In this document: in pieces, positions 56,956 through 64,000 of the stretch | How the letters are laid out: each line of letters begins with the position of its first letter | Position numbering within the stretch: the first letter of the stretch is position 1 | Assembly (NCBI RefSeq): GCF_018035235.1 | Contig: NZ_WPCV01000004.1 | Location: forward strand, 992,001-1,056,000 | Direction: 5' to 3' | Source: Citrobacter sp. On2M | GTDB lineage: Bacteria > Pseudomonadota > Gammaproteobacteria > Enterobacterales > Enterobacteriaceae | DNA: 64,000 bases | The notes under the pieces: generated by a model | Seen by the model: the letters and a program-made list of their open reading frames with translations, nothing else | Databases searched by the model: none | What the model was told of the DNA's origin: nothing | Position numbers and translations under genes: made by a program

Positions 56956-57510
56956 TTACAAATAGGAAATGGCGTATTGCACAGTGCCAACAACTGTCCC
57001 GGCGGTTGCCCCACCGTTCGGGCTATAATACTGCACGGCAAAGTCGTGCTCACCGGATGTATTTCCGGCCGCAACGGTAATTCCTGCAACCGGAGTTCCA
57101 GTACGTAAATCGATCGGCGTAGTACCCGCGCTATCGGTCAGCAGTTGTAATTCAACATTTTGCGCGGTACCTGTATTAGCCAGGTTACCGCGTTCGGTCA
57201 TATTATTTGCAACGAAGACGGTTTTAATATCCAACGCGTTAGAATCAACTGTACAGCCGGTCACGCCGAGGGTGAATGTTGTCAGGCCTGCTGAAGATGC
57301 TGCTGACGCGAGATCGCTTTTCGCAACAGATGGCAGTAATACTACTGGCCGTGCATTTACACCGTTAACCGTGACTTCGCAAGTTTGTTCGGTCACTTCG
57401 CCTTTAAAGGTGATGGTATTTGCTGAATCAGCATACGCTATCTGCGCAAACAATAATGCAAGGCCACCAGCTGCAAATATATAACTGGCATGAGGAATAT
57501 TGGTTTTCAT
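56956..57510 (-). CDS. Major fimbrial subunit, operon 2
   Basis: A 184-residue type 1-family pilin. The signal peptide ends QIAYA; the mature start is DSANTITFKGEV; cysteines lie in QTCEVTV and VTGCTVD; the terminal strand is VGTVQYAISYL. It is first in the operon pilin-chaperone-usher-adhesin-chaperone-regulator, the stbABCDEF order. Confidence 0.9.
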   Translation of the reverse strand: MKTNIPHASYIFAAGGLALLFAQIAYADSANTITFKGEVTEQTCEVTVNGVNARPVVLLPSVAKSDLASAASSAGLTTFTLGVTGCTVDSNALDIKTVFVANNMTERGNLANTGTAQNVELQLLTDSAGTTPIDLRTGTPVAGITVAAGNTSGEHDFAVQYYSPNGGATAGTVVGTVQYAISYL

Positions 57511-57953
57511 ATTGTCTATCCTTAATTAATAAATACACTGGCATCGTAATAAAATGATGCAATAACCCTTCTCCGCTTAGCGTGGAGTATTTATTCAGGG
57601 ATGCAGCGACATCAGTAATGTCTTATGACACCGTAAGAGTAACCCTACGATGACGGCTAGTTTAAGAATAATCCCAGAAATTAAAACCTTTGTTTTCTCA
57701 AATCATATTAGGTCGATCTTAAATAAGATCTTAATTTCGATATTTTCATTCTAACTAATTGCTTTTATTGAGTTTTAATGATAATGATAATTTCCATAAG
57801 AAAAATTTTCTTAACCTGAATTAAATACAATAATAACGATATTCATCACAAATTAATGCAGCAACAGTCATCCAGATGACTGAGATGATGTTATATTTTT
57901 CTCATGAATTGAAGCTTCAATTAACATTGCCAAACTGAAATCCCCACAGAACG
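57511..57953 (-). promoter_or_regulatory. AT-rich promoter region of fimbrial operon 2
   Basis: About 440 bp of AT-rich DNA upstream of the pilin gene, with a GCATC/GATGC inverted repeat at about 57541-57560. Composition suggests H-NS silencing. No gene is seen. Confidence 0.45.
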
Positions 57954-58075
57954 AATTAAAAATTAAAGCGGGAATGCCCGCCAGCGTGACGATCAAGACC
58001 GGTGAACGAACCTTGATGAGTTACCTGTTTAAACTGTTAATTGCCCGTCTGAAACTGGCCTTTAAAGAGTATTGA
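57954..58075 (+). pseudogene. C-terminal remnant of an HlyD-type secretion adaptor
   Basis: A start-less frame encodes about 39 residues beginning ELKIKAGMPASVTIKTGERT and ending LKLAFKEY before TGA. GMPASVTIKTGERT is the conserved C-terminal signature of type I secretion membrane-fusion proteins (HlyD/PrtE/LapC). It is followed by a strong terminator, so it is the tail of a former secretion operon whose remainder has been deleted or replaced by the fimbrial cluster. Confidence 0.8.
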
Positions 58076-58086
58076 ACCCTCCATTG

Positions 58087-58124
58087 CCGGTATGGCGTTC
58101 TGCTTGCGCGTCATACCGGTTTCT
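58087..58124 (+). terminator. Terminator after the HlyD remnant
   Basis: The stem CCGGTATG/CATACCGG is followed by TTTCT, 12 bp beyond the stop of the remnant. It supports the remnant having been the last gene of an operon. Confidence 0.75.
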
Positions 58125-58208
58125 GCCATTGCTGGCAGCTTTGCTTTCTTGTAACCTTCTTTCCGTCGCACTACTGACAAAATCTGGAACCACTGAACTG
58201 GACTTCAT

Positions 58209-58496
58209 ATGAATGCTCATATTTCTAAAGACCCTTTACATGGCGTAACGCTTGAAATGCAGGTCAATGCACTGGTTGATCGTTACGGTTGGGCTGAGCT
58301 GGCACAACGCATTAACATCAACTGTTTTAAAAATGAACCGAGCGTTAAATCCAGTCTGAAGTTTCTGCGTCGTACGCCGTGGGCGCGGGCAGAAGTTGAA
58401 GCGCTGTACCTTGATTCTCTGGATGACCAGGCCTCAAATAACACCGTCGAACCGGCCATTGATCCCTGGGCTAACAGCCGCAACAAGAAGAAATAA
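58209..58496 (+). CDS. VF530-family DNA-binding-like protein
   Basis: A 95-residue protein whose body ([46 protein letters not shown]) is the VF530/DUF2132 family. A solved family member has a fold suggesting DNA binding; no biological role is established. It precedes digH by 12 bp and may be co-transcribed with it. Confidence 0.85.
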   Translation: MNAHISKDPLHGVTLEMQVNALVDRYGWAELAQRININCFKNEPSVKSSLKFLRRTPWARAEVEALYLDSLDDQASNNTVEPAIDPWANSRNKKK

Positions 58497-58508
58497 GAGC
58501 CAAATCTG

Positions 58509-59876
58509 ATGTCTGCATCCGGTTTTATTTCAGGAAATTATCAAAAAAAATTGGCGAATTTACTCGCCCGTTCCCGAGCCAGACTGCCGCTCACCAACAT
58601 GAAATGGTTCACGCTGCTGGTAGGTAGTATGTTGCTACTCGGCAGTTGTTCTTCACAGCCGCCAGGTTCCAAAATCACCCCACAGACTCCGGTAAACAAA
58701 TCACAGCAGAGCAAAGAGCCAGTGCGCGGTATCTGGCTGGCAACGGTTTCGCGTCTGGACTGGCCACCGATTTCATCTGTCAACATCAGTTCGCCTGGCG
58801 TTCGCATCAGCCAGCAGCAAAAAGCGCTGACTGACAAGCTGGACAATCTGAAACGTCTTGGTATTAATACCGTTTTTTTCCAGGTAAAGCCTGATGCCAC
58901 CGCGCTATGGCAATCAAAAATCTTGCCGTGGTCAGATACTCTGACGGGAACGATTGGTCAGGATCCGGGCTACGATCCGCTCCAGTTTATGCTTGATGAA
59001 GCGCATAAACGCGGCATGAAAGTCCATGCGTGGTTTAACCCCTACCGCGTATCCGTGAACACCAAACCTTCGACAATCACCGAATTAAACAATACGTTGT
59101 CACAGACGCCTTCCAGCGTTTATGTTCTGCATCGGGACTGGATCCGCACCTCGGGCGAGCGTTTTGTGTTAGATCCCGGCATTCCGGAAGTTCGCGACTG
59201 GATAACCAGCATCGTGGCTGAAGTGGTTGAGAATTACCCGATTGACGGCGTGCAGTTTGATGATTACTTCTATACCGAGTCTCCCGGTTCTGCGCTCAAC
59301 GACAGCCAGACTTTCAGACGATACGGCCAGGAATTCGCATCCAAAGCAGACTGGCGGCGTGATAACACGCAACGTCTGATCGCCCAGGTTTCACAAACCA
59401 TCAAGAAACTCAAACCTGAAGTCGAGTTTGGCGTCAGCCCTGCGGGTGTGTGGCGCAACCGTTCGCACGATCCAGCGGGGTCCGACACGCGCGGCGCGGC
59501 AGCGTATGATGAATCATACGCCGATACCCGCCGCTGGGTGCAACTGGGGCTACTGGACTATATCGCCCCGCAACTGTACTGGCCCTTCGCCCGCGATGCG
59601 GCACGATACGATGTGCTGGCAAAATGGTGGGCAGATGTCGTGAAATCAACCAACACTCGCCTCTATATAGGGGTGGCGCTTTACAAAGTCGGCGAGCCGT
59701 CGCGAAAAGAACCAGACTGGACGGTTAAAGGCGGTGTACCAGAGTTAAAAAAACAGCTCGATCTGAACGAGTCGGAACCGCACATTAACGGCACTATTCT
59801 GTTTCGCGAAGATTATCTTAACCAACCGCAAACGCAGGAAGCGGTAACTTATATTCGCAACCGTTGGGGACGTTAA
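58509..59876 (+). CDS. digH: DigH (YddW), peptidoglycan glycosyl hydrolase lipoprotein
   Basis: A 455-residue GHL10/GH-H-like protein highly similar in wording to E. coli YddW/DigH, which cleaves denuded glycan strands during septation. It has a lipobox (LLLGSC, Cys47), then PVRGIWLATVSRLDWPP, the barrel motif FFQVKPD, HAWFNPYRV and the acidic GVQFDDYFY active-site region. The frame opens 30 codons before the compact signal peptide MKWFTLLVG; the ATG at 58599 is an alternative start but has no clear ribosome site. Confidence 0.9.
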   Translation: MSASGFISGNYQKKLANLLARSRARLPLTNMKWFTLLVGSMLLLGSCSSQPPGSKITPQTPVNKSQQSKEPVRGIWLATVSRLDWPPISSVNISSPGVRISQQQKALTDKLDNLKRLGINTVFFQVKPDATALWQSKILPWSDTLTGTIGQDPGYDPLQFMLDEAHKRGMKVHAWFNPYRVSVNTKPSTITELNNTLSQTPSSVYVLHRDWIRTSGERFVLDPGIPEVRDWITSIVAEVVENYPIDGVQFDDYFYTESPGSALNDSQTFRRYGQEFASKADWRRDNTQRLIAQVSQTIKKLKPEVEFGVSPAGVWRNRSHDPAGSDTRGAAAYDESYADTRRWVQLGLLDYIAPQLYWPFARDAARYDVLAKWWADVVKSTNTRLYIGVALYKVGEPSRKEPDWTVKGGVPELKKQLDLNESEPHINGTILFREDYLNQPQTQEAVTYIRNRWGR

Positions 59877-59910
59877 TGGTTGTCCTCTGGTCTGTTTAGC
59901 GGGGAAATGT

Positions 59911-59932
59911 AGCGGGGAAATTTTTCCCCGCT
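59911..59932. terminator. Bidirectional terminator between digH and hipA-like gene
   Basis: AGCGGGGAAA-TT-TTTCCCCGCT is a perfect 10-bp stem with A/T tracts on both strands, suitable for both convergent genes. An extra copy of its left arm (AGCGGGGAAA) lies just before it at 59898-59907. Confidence 0.88.
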
Positions 59933-59972
59933 CAGGCCGACGTCTTCAGTCCGCGTGGCGACTGTCTCGGCA

Positions 59973-61244
59973 TCACCTGGACATTAACCTGCGGACATTA
60001 TCATTAATCTGTTTCTGTATCGTATTCAGCGTAGTTTGTGTTATCTGATCGGCGTATTTGTCTTTGGCTGTAACGCTTAGCGCTGTCGCATAGTGGCAGA
60101 TCTTGTCGATTATGGCGTTCACATGCTCAGCTGATAGCTCGGCTTCCTGTTCGCCAAGCTGCTGCAGGTGCTTTCTTTCGATATCCAGCGCTTCTCCCAG
60201 CACGTCCATTTGGTGATATCCGCCTGGCCCTTCGCACCAGGTCACGTCGTAAGCCGGGGCCAAAGTCCAGTTTCCGTCGGCTGACATTAAATAGGCAAAG
60301 TTTTTGGGATGATCATCGCGGTTGTTAAATGCCACGTTGAAAACCACGCGTTCGAACGCTTTCGCTTTTTCTCTGACATCATTGGTACAAATCTGTGTGG
60401 CGCGCAGAAAATCCCGGTAATCTAAAGCACCGGGTATCTGGTAATTTGCACCGGTAAATGCCGCCAGACTCTGCATAGGAATACGGACCGACTGGTCACG
60501 GTCGAAACGGCGGGTAGCAAACGCCGCCTGCTCGTCAGGCAGATTGAAATACGCTGTATCTGGCGTGGTAATCCCACATTGCCGCAAACATTCTGCGTAT
60601 ACTGCTTCGATGGCACATACCTCGGCATGCTCGTGCCTGGCAGGAAATTTAATCAACCAGCTTTCGCTCCCCGGGAGGGGCACAGTGGTGAATTTTGACG
60701 TGACACTGTCACGATAAAGTAACGCTTTTGGCCTTGCCCCTTGTGGTGAACCTCCCATCTGGAGAAGTTTTTGCAAGAATTCCCCGCCTTCTCCACTCAG
60801 GACTTCCTGAACCTCAGATGCCAGTTGTTCAAGAGGAACATCCTCTTTTGAAAGTTTCTCGACATCTGACTGAACGGGCCGGAACGTCATGGCACCCATT
60901 GCGTTATTGCCGACCCAGGTTAACCTCTCCAGAGGTCCTATGCGCGCTGCGTTGAGTCCACGGCGTTTAAATAACCGATCCATCAACAGCATCCCCCAGC
61001 CATCAGGTAGCGAATCGTACACGGGACCAGGTAATCCCAATTGATGAGCCGGGAAATCCCTGCGTAAACGGGGACCGTTCAGCGGTAACGTTAGCCGGGA
61101 CAGCTCCAGCCCCTTACGTATGGCGTCTTCACTGTATTCAAAAGCGATCAACGGGCGTCCGGTCAGGGCTGTGGAAGACACCAGTTTTCCCCACAACCAT
61201 TTTTCACCCCAGCCTTCATAAAAGACATCGACTTGCTCAGGCAT
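59973..61244 (-). CDS. HipA-like serine/threonine kinase toxin
   Basis: A 423-residue HipA-family kinase. It has the N-terminal subdomain pattern (WGKLVSS, GLPGPVYDSLPDGWG), a glycine-rich MGGSPQGARPK, and the catalytic and metal segments NNRDDHPKNF and APAYDVTW. HipA enzymes phosphorylate tRNA synthetases or other proteins and are held in check by HipB. The sequence is not the classic K-12 HipA (which begins MPKLVTWMNNQRVG) but a longer-diverged branch. The start overlaps the antitoxin end by 8 bp. Confidence 0.85.
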   Translation of the reverse strand: MPEQVDVFYEGWGEKWLWGKLVSSTALTGRPLIAFEYSEDAIRKGLELSRLTLPLNGPRLRRDFPAHQLGLPGPVYDSLPDGWGMLLMDRLFKRRGLNAARIGPLERLTWVGNNAMGAMTFRPVQSDVEKLSKEDVPLEQLASEVQEVLSGEGGEFLQKLLQMGGSPQGARPKALLYRDSVTSKFTTVPLPGSESWLIKFPARHEHAEVCAIEAVYAECLRQCGITTPDTAYFNLPDEQAAFATRRFDRDQSVRIPMQSLAAFTGANYQIPGALDYRDFLRATQICTNDVREKAKAFERVVFNVAFNNRDDHPKNFAYLMSADGNWTLAPAYDVTWCEGPGGYHQMDVLGEALDIERKHLQQLGEQEAELSAEHVNAIIDKICHYATALSVTAKDKYADQITQTTLNTIQKQINDNVRRLMSR

Positions 61245-61551
61245 CAGTATTTTTCCTTTTCACCCGCTGGCGTGCTGCGCTCTTCTCGTAACGCAAAATA
61301 TCATCCAGACTGTCAATCCTGGGTTTAAATAAGCCCTCCAGCGCCTCACCATAGCCTAACACCATCGCGACTTTGACCAGATTCTCAAATCCTACATTCT
61401 TACCCGCTTCCAGATTTGAAACGGTATTCACACCGACCCCTGAACGCGCGGCAACATCAGCCTGCGTCATTTGCCGCGCGAGTCGTTCCTTACGCAATCT
61501 GTCGCAAAGTAGTTTGACGATATCGGCTGCTGTATTGAGCATTAAATCCAT
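61237..61551 (-). CDS. HipB-like XRE antitoxin
   Basis: A 104-residue protein with an XRE helix-turn-helix (LARQMTQADVAARSGVGVNT, VSNLEAGKNVGFENLVKVAMVLG, about 22-65) and a basic C-terminal tail RQRVKRKNTDA, as expected of HipB-type antitoxins. It is upstream of and overlapping the HipA-like gene, and a palindromic site sits at its start. It is expected to bind DNA with the toxin and autorepress the operon. Confidence 0.85.
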   Translation of the reverse strand: MDLMLNTAADIVKLLCDRLRKERLARQMTQADVAARSGVGVNTVSNLEAGKNVGFENLVKVAMVLGYGEALEGLFKPRIDSLDDILRYEKSAARQRVKRKNTDA

Positions 61552-61597
61552 AATATTGGCTCTTATAGGGATAAAATAGACTTTACACCCAATATTA
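61551..61597. promoter_or_regulatory. Operator-like inverted repeat upstream of hipB-like gene
   Basis: TAATATTGG (61551-61559) and CCAATATTA (61589-61597) are exact inverted copies flanking the promoter interval immediately upstream of the antitoxin ATG. This spacing suits cooperative binding by two HipB dimers. Confidence 0.7.
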
Positions 61598-61690
61598 TAG
61601 AGTTAAGCGAGGAATGATTCAAAGTTTTGTAAGACACAATAAAAAGGAGTTAAATCGATAATTCGTGGTTAAGCATCATTATACTGGAGT

Positions 61691-61719
61691 TATCCGGGCA
61701 CAACGTTTGCACCCGGATA
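61691..61719 (-). terminator. Terminator of the chemoreceptor gene
   Basis: The stem TATCCGGG/CCCGGATA with a 13-base loop lies 12 bp beyond the chemoreceptor stop. Confidence 0.7.
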
Positions 61720-61730
61720 TCGTGTCGTTA

Positions 61731-63674
61731 TCAGGCAACTGAAGGCTCAGGCAATCTGAATGACGAGACCAACAACGCCAACTGTTCCGCCTCCTCTTTC
61801 AATGCCTGCGTACGTGCGGCGGCATCATCAATTAACGAGGCGTTTTGCTGAACGGTGCTGTCCATTTCGGTAACGGCCAGCGTAACTTCTGAAACGCCCT
61901 TACGCTGTTCTTCACCTGCCACACGAATTTCCCCCATCAGCTGACGTACCTGACGTACATTGCTGACCAGTTCTCCCAGACGTTCGCCCGCATGGTGAAT
62001 TTGCTGGCTTCCGCTACCAACATGAGAAACGGATTCATCTATCAACGCTTTTATTTCCTGTGCAGCGGTGGCACTTCGCTGGGCCAGCGTGCGCACTTCG
62101 GAGGCCACAACGGCAAAGCCTCTGCCTGCATCACCCGCTCTGGCGGCTTCAACCGCAGCGTTGAGGGCGAGGATATTGGTCTGGAACGCAATGCTGTCGA
62201 TGACTGCAACAATTTCTACCATTCTGCCGGATGACGCGCTGACGTTGTCCATCGTAGAGATAACGCCCTGCATCACATCGCCGCAGCGGTTGGCCGTTTG
62301 CGCTGTGCTATCGGAGAGTTCATCCGCCAGTTGTGTATTACTGGCATTTTGATGAACGGTTGCGTTTAATTGTTCCATCGCCGCTGAACTCTCTTCCAGC
62401 GCCGCGGCCTGCTGCGTTACGCGAGATGAAAGTTCCATATTACTGTCTGCCAGACTGACGGCGTTATTCGCCACTACCACGCTACTGCTTCTGACGGTGA
62501 TCAGGACGGCTGCGATTTTATCGACGAACAGGTTAAACGCTTCGGCGATGGCTGAAATCTCATCTTTACCACGCACATCCAGGCGACGGGTAAGATCGCC
62601 TTCTCCCTGTGCAATGTCATCAAGTGCCTGACGAGTATCATCGAGACGCGAAATCAGTCGGCGAACCACTAGCCAGGATCCAACCAGCAACAGCGTCATA
62701 ATCGGGATCAACACTTCCAGTACGTCCTGCATCATCACTTTAGCAAGGCCGACGATACGTGATTCAGGCGTCACCAGTCCCACTACCCAACCGGTATCTG
62801 CCATCGGGAACAGCATCACCCGGGACGCCGTATTCAGAACGTTGTCGTTTGCAAGCGTAATAGTCTTCACCCCATCTGTCGGGCGGAGAGATTTCAGGCC
62901 GTTTTCCACCGGGATAAGCCATTGCGCGCTTTGCGCCAGTTCATTAATGGTTTTATATTTTGCCAAATCGGCCTGCGGGAAGTAGAGAATTTGCCCCTGT
63001 TTGTCCACCACAAACGCGTAACCTCCGGTGCTGTTTCCCTGCTGTTGCATAAAGGTGGCGACGTTATCCAGACGAATATCGGTGGTAGCAACCCCGGCAA
63101 ACTTGCCCGCCAGTTGATATGGCACGCTGCACGTTACCATGTTGACGCCCGAACTGGCGTCCTGATACACATCAGACCATAGGCAGCTGTTTTGTGAATG
63201 GTTTTTGGCGTGCTGATACCAGCTTTCATTATGGTATCCGCTTGATCCTTCGACGTTATAGTCGTTGGAATACACCAGTTTACCTTCCGCATTACGCGCC
63301 CAGAAAAAGCTGCGCTTCTCCACGCCAGCGGTAAAGGCGCCTGGTTCTGGCCAAATGCCGCCGCCGGTAATAATCGAGTCTTTACTTTCGCCAATCAGAT
63401 GTGGAACGACGCTTTGGTAGAGGGATTCATCGTTGGGCAATACTTCAGCCAGTCGTGACAGGCTGACGGTCTCGCCTTCAATTCGGGACAACACGGTACT
63501 CAGTTGACGGGTTAAACCTTGCCCTGTTTCTTCGATCAGTGCTGTGTTGATTTCAACAACGCGCGGCTGACCACGCCAGAGCATAATCGCCACAATAACA
63601 AGCGTCGTGACTGCAAGCAGCAGAATGCCGCCGATGGTTAAACGCGTTGAAATACGAGTGGGATACCAGGCCAT
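61731..63674 (-). CDS. Methyl-accepting chemotaxis protein with dCache sensor
   Basis: A 647-residue receptor. TM1 (IGGILLLAVTTLVIVAIML, about 14-32), a large periplasmic Cache-type domain (about 40-310, with SSGYHNESWYQHAK and TTDIRLDNVA), TM2 (VLIPIMTLLLVGSWLVV, about 323-339), HAMP, then the signalling hairpin centred on VVASEVRTLAQRSATAAQEI. There is no C-terminal NWETF-type tether (it ends FRLPEPSVA), so CheR/CheB access would rely on other receptors. dCache domains often bind amino acids or carboxylates; the ligand is not inferable. Confidence 0.9.
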   Translation of the reverse strand: MAWYPTRISTRLTIGGILLLAVTTLVIVAIMLWRGQPRVVEINTALIEETGQGLTRQLSTVLSRIEGETVSLSRLAEVLPNDESLYQSVVPHLIGESKDSIITGGGIWPEPGAFTAGVEKRSFFWARNAEGKLVYSNDYNVEGSSGYHNESWYQHAKNHSQNSCLWSDVYQDASSGVNMVTCSVPYQLAGKFAGVATTDIRLDNVATFMQQQGNSTGGYAFVVDKQGQILYFPQADLAKYKTINELAQSAQWLIPVENGLKSLRPTDGVKTITLANDNVLNTASRVMLFPMADTGWVVGLVTPESRIVGLAKVMMQDVLEVLIPIMTLLLVGSWLVVRRLISRLDDTRQALDDIAQGEGDLTRRLDVRGKDEISAIAEAFNLFVDKIAAVLITVRSSSVVVANNAVSLADSNMELSSRVTQQAAALEESSAAMEQLNATVHQNASNTQLADELSDSTAQTANRCGDVMQGVISTMDNVSASSGRMVEIVAVIDSIAFQTNILALNAAVEAARAGDAGRGFAVVASEVRTLAQRSATAAQEIKALIDESVSHVGSGSQQIHHAGERLGELVSNVRQVRQLMGEIRVAGEEQRKGVSEVTLAVTEMDSTVQQNASLIDDAAARTQALKEEAEQLALLVSSFRLPEPSVA

Positions 63675-63790
63675 ACAAACTCCTTGTGCGAAAGGCTAAG
63701 TTTTATCCAGTATCGGCACAGGCGTTTATATCTTTATAAAGTTTTCTTAAGTATCACAAAATAAATAAGTGACGTTGTCACGAATAGCAA

Positions 63791-63812
63791 AACCCAGCAC
63801 TTGGACTGGGTT
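63791..63812 (-). terminator. Terminator of the hdeB-like gene
   Basis: AACCCAG (63791-63797) pairs with CTGGGTT (63806-63812). Read on the minus strand it is followed by a short T-rich tail, 17 bp beyond the stop codon. Confidence 0.65.
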
Positions 63813-63829
63813 TAAATAACAACTTAATC

Positions 63830-64000
63830 TTATTTTGATAATTCTTTTTTGATTTCGTCTTTTATTTTACTTAATTCACTCTGCGGATGTTTTTTACAAA
63901 GTTCAACGGTCAGAGGAACTGCGGTAGTGACGGTTTCGTTATAGTCTACGTAATCACCACCTTTGAAGTCTTCGTCTTCATTGAGCACCCAGAAAGCCAC
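63830..64000 (-). CDS. HdeB-like periplasmic acid-stress chaperone, 3' part
   Basis: The frame enters from the right edge on the minus strand and encodes 57 residues beginning VAFWVLNEDEDFKGGDYV, then NETVTTAVPL, ELCKKHPQSEL and a lysine-rich end KKELSK before TAA. The pattern W-L-x-E-x-x-x-KGGD followed by a CKKxPQ motif is that of HdeB (E. coli has CKKNPQ), which protects periplasmic proteins at low pH. The signal peptide and first cysteine lie outside the window. Confidence 0.8.
   Translation of the reverse strand: MAFWVLNEDEDFKGGDYVDYNETVTTAVPLTVELCKKHPQSELSKIKDEIKKELSK

Overview
The window is chromosomal DNA of an enterobacterium. Gene content and order (pdxA2/DeoR, yneJ-sad-glsB-yneG, uxaB, yneE, tam, digH, an hdeB-like gene at the right edge) follow the 31-34 min region of Escherichia coli with local differences, and many products look near-identical in length and sequence to the E. 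coli ones as I remember them. Citrobacter is my best guess from the overall mix, but nothing here proves the genus.

Layout. (1) 1-7.8 kb: core metabolism. A D-threonate-type catabolic pair with a DeoR regulator is followed by the LysR regulator YneJ/PtrR divergent from sad, then glsB-yneG, a Ttr-like acetyltransferase and uxaB. (2) 7.8-14.8 kb: a chaperone-usher fimbrial operon (subunit, chaperone, usher, tip protein) that runs on into an EAL-domain protein and an HTH-like protein, with an AraC-type regulator opposite. (3) 16.0-18.8 kb: yneE, a GFA-family gene, tam and a GNAT acetyltransferase. (4) about 18.9-50.4 kb: a roughly 31-kb horizontally acquired defence island. Its left end carries an integrase and a tightly coupled recombinase trio that I read as a Gamma-Mobile-Trio (gmtY-gmtZ-gmtX), all on the plus strand. 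All the cargo is on the minus strand: a Mokosh type I pair (mkoB, mkoA), an Avs type I set (avs1C, avs1B, avs1A), an 11-copy 9-bp minisatellite, a PD-(D/E)XK nuclease lying between the inner ends of two decayed IS3-family copies, and a three-gene cluster derived from a type I restriction-modification system. (5) 50.4-57.5 kb: a second chaperone-usher operon with an Stb-like order (regulator, two chaperones, adhesin, usher, subunit) and a MarT/FidL-like membrane regulator pair. (6) 57.9-64 kb: the last codons of an HlyD-type adaptor, a VF530 protein, digH, a HipBA-like pair with an operator-like inverted repeat, a chemotaxis receptor and the 3' part of an hdeB-like gene.

The most interesting locus is 41960-49800. 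One protein has HsdR architecture and one has HsdM+HsdS architecture fused to a GRE-type AAA ATPase, and a separate AAA ATPase follows. All frames are open, yet the hallmark catalytic motifs of the restriction enzyme are replaced: nuclease ExK by NVK, DEAH by DDST, motif III by SSFS, the QxxGRxxR-type motif VI by KMKACGAH, and methylase NPPF by TTPV. The SAM-binding loop and all three Walker A motifs remain. This looks like a restriction complex converted into an ATPase-coupled sensor or switch, and it is my candidate for an undescribed system.
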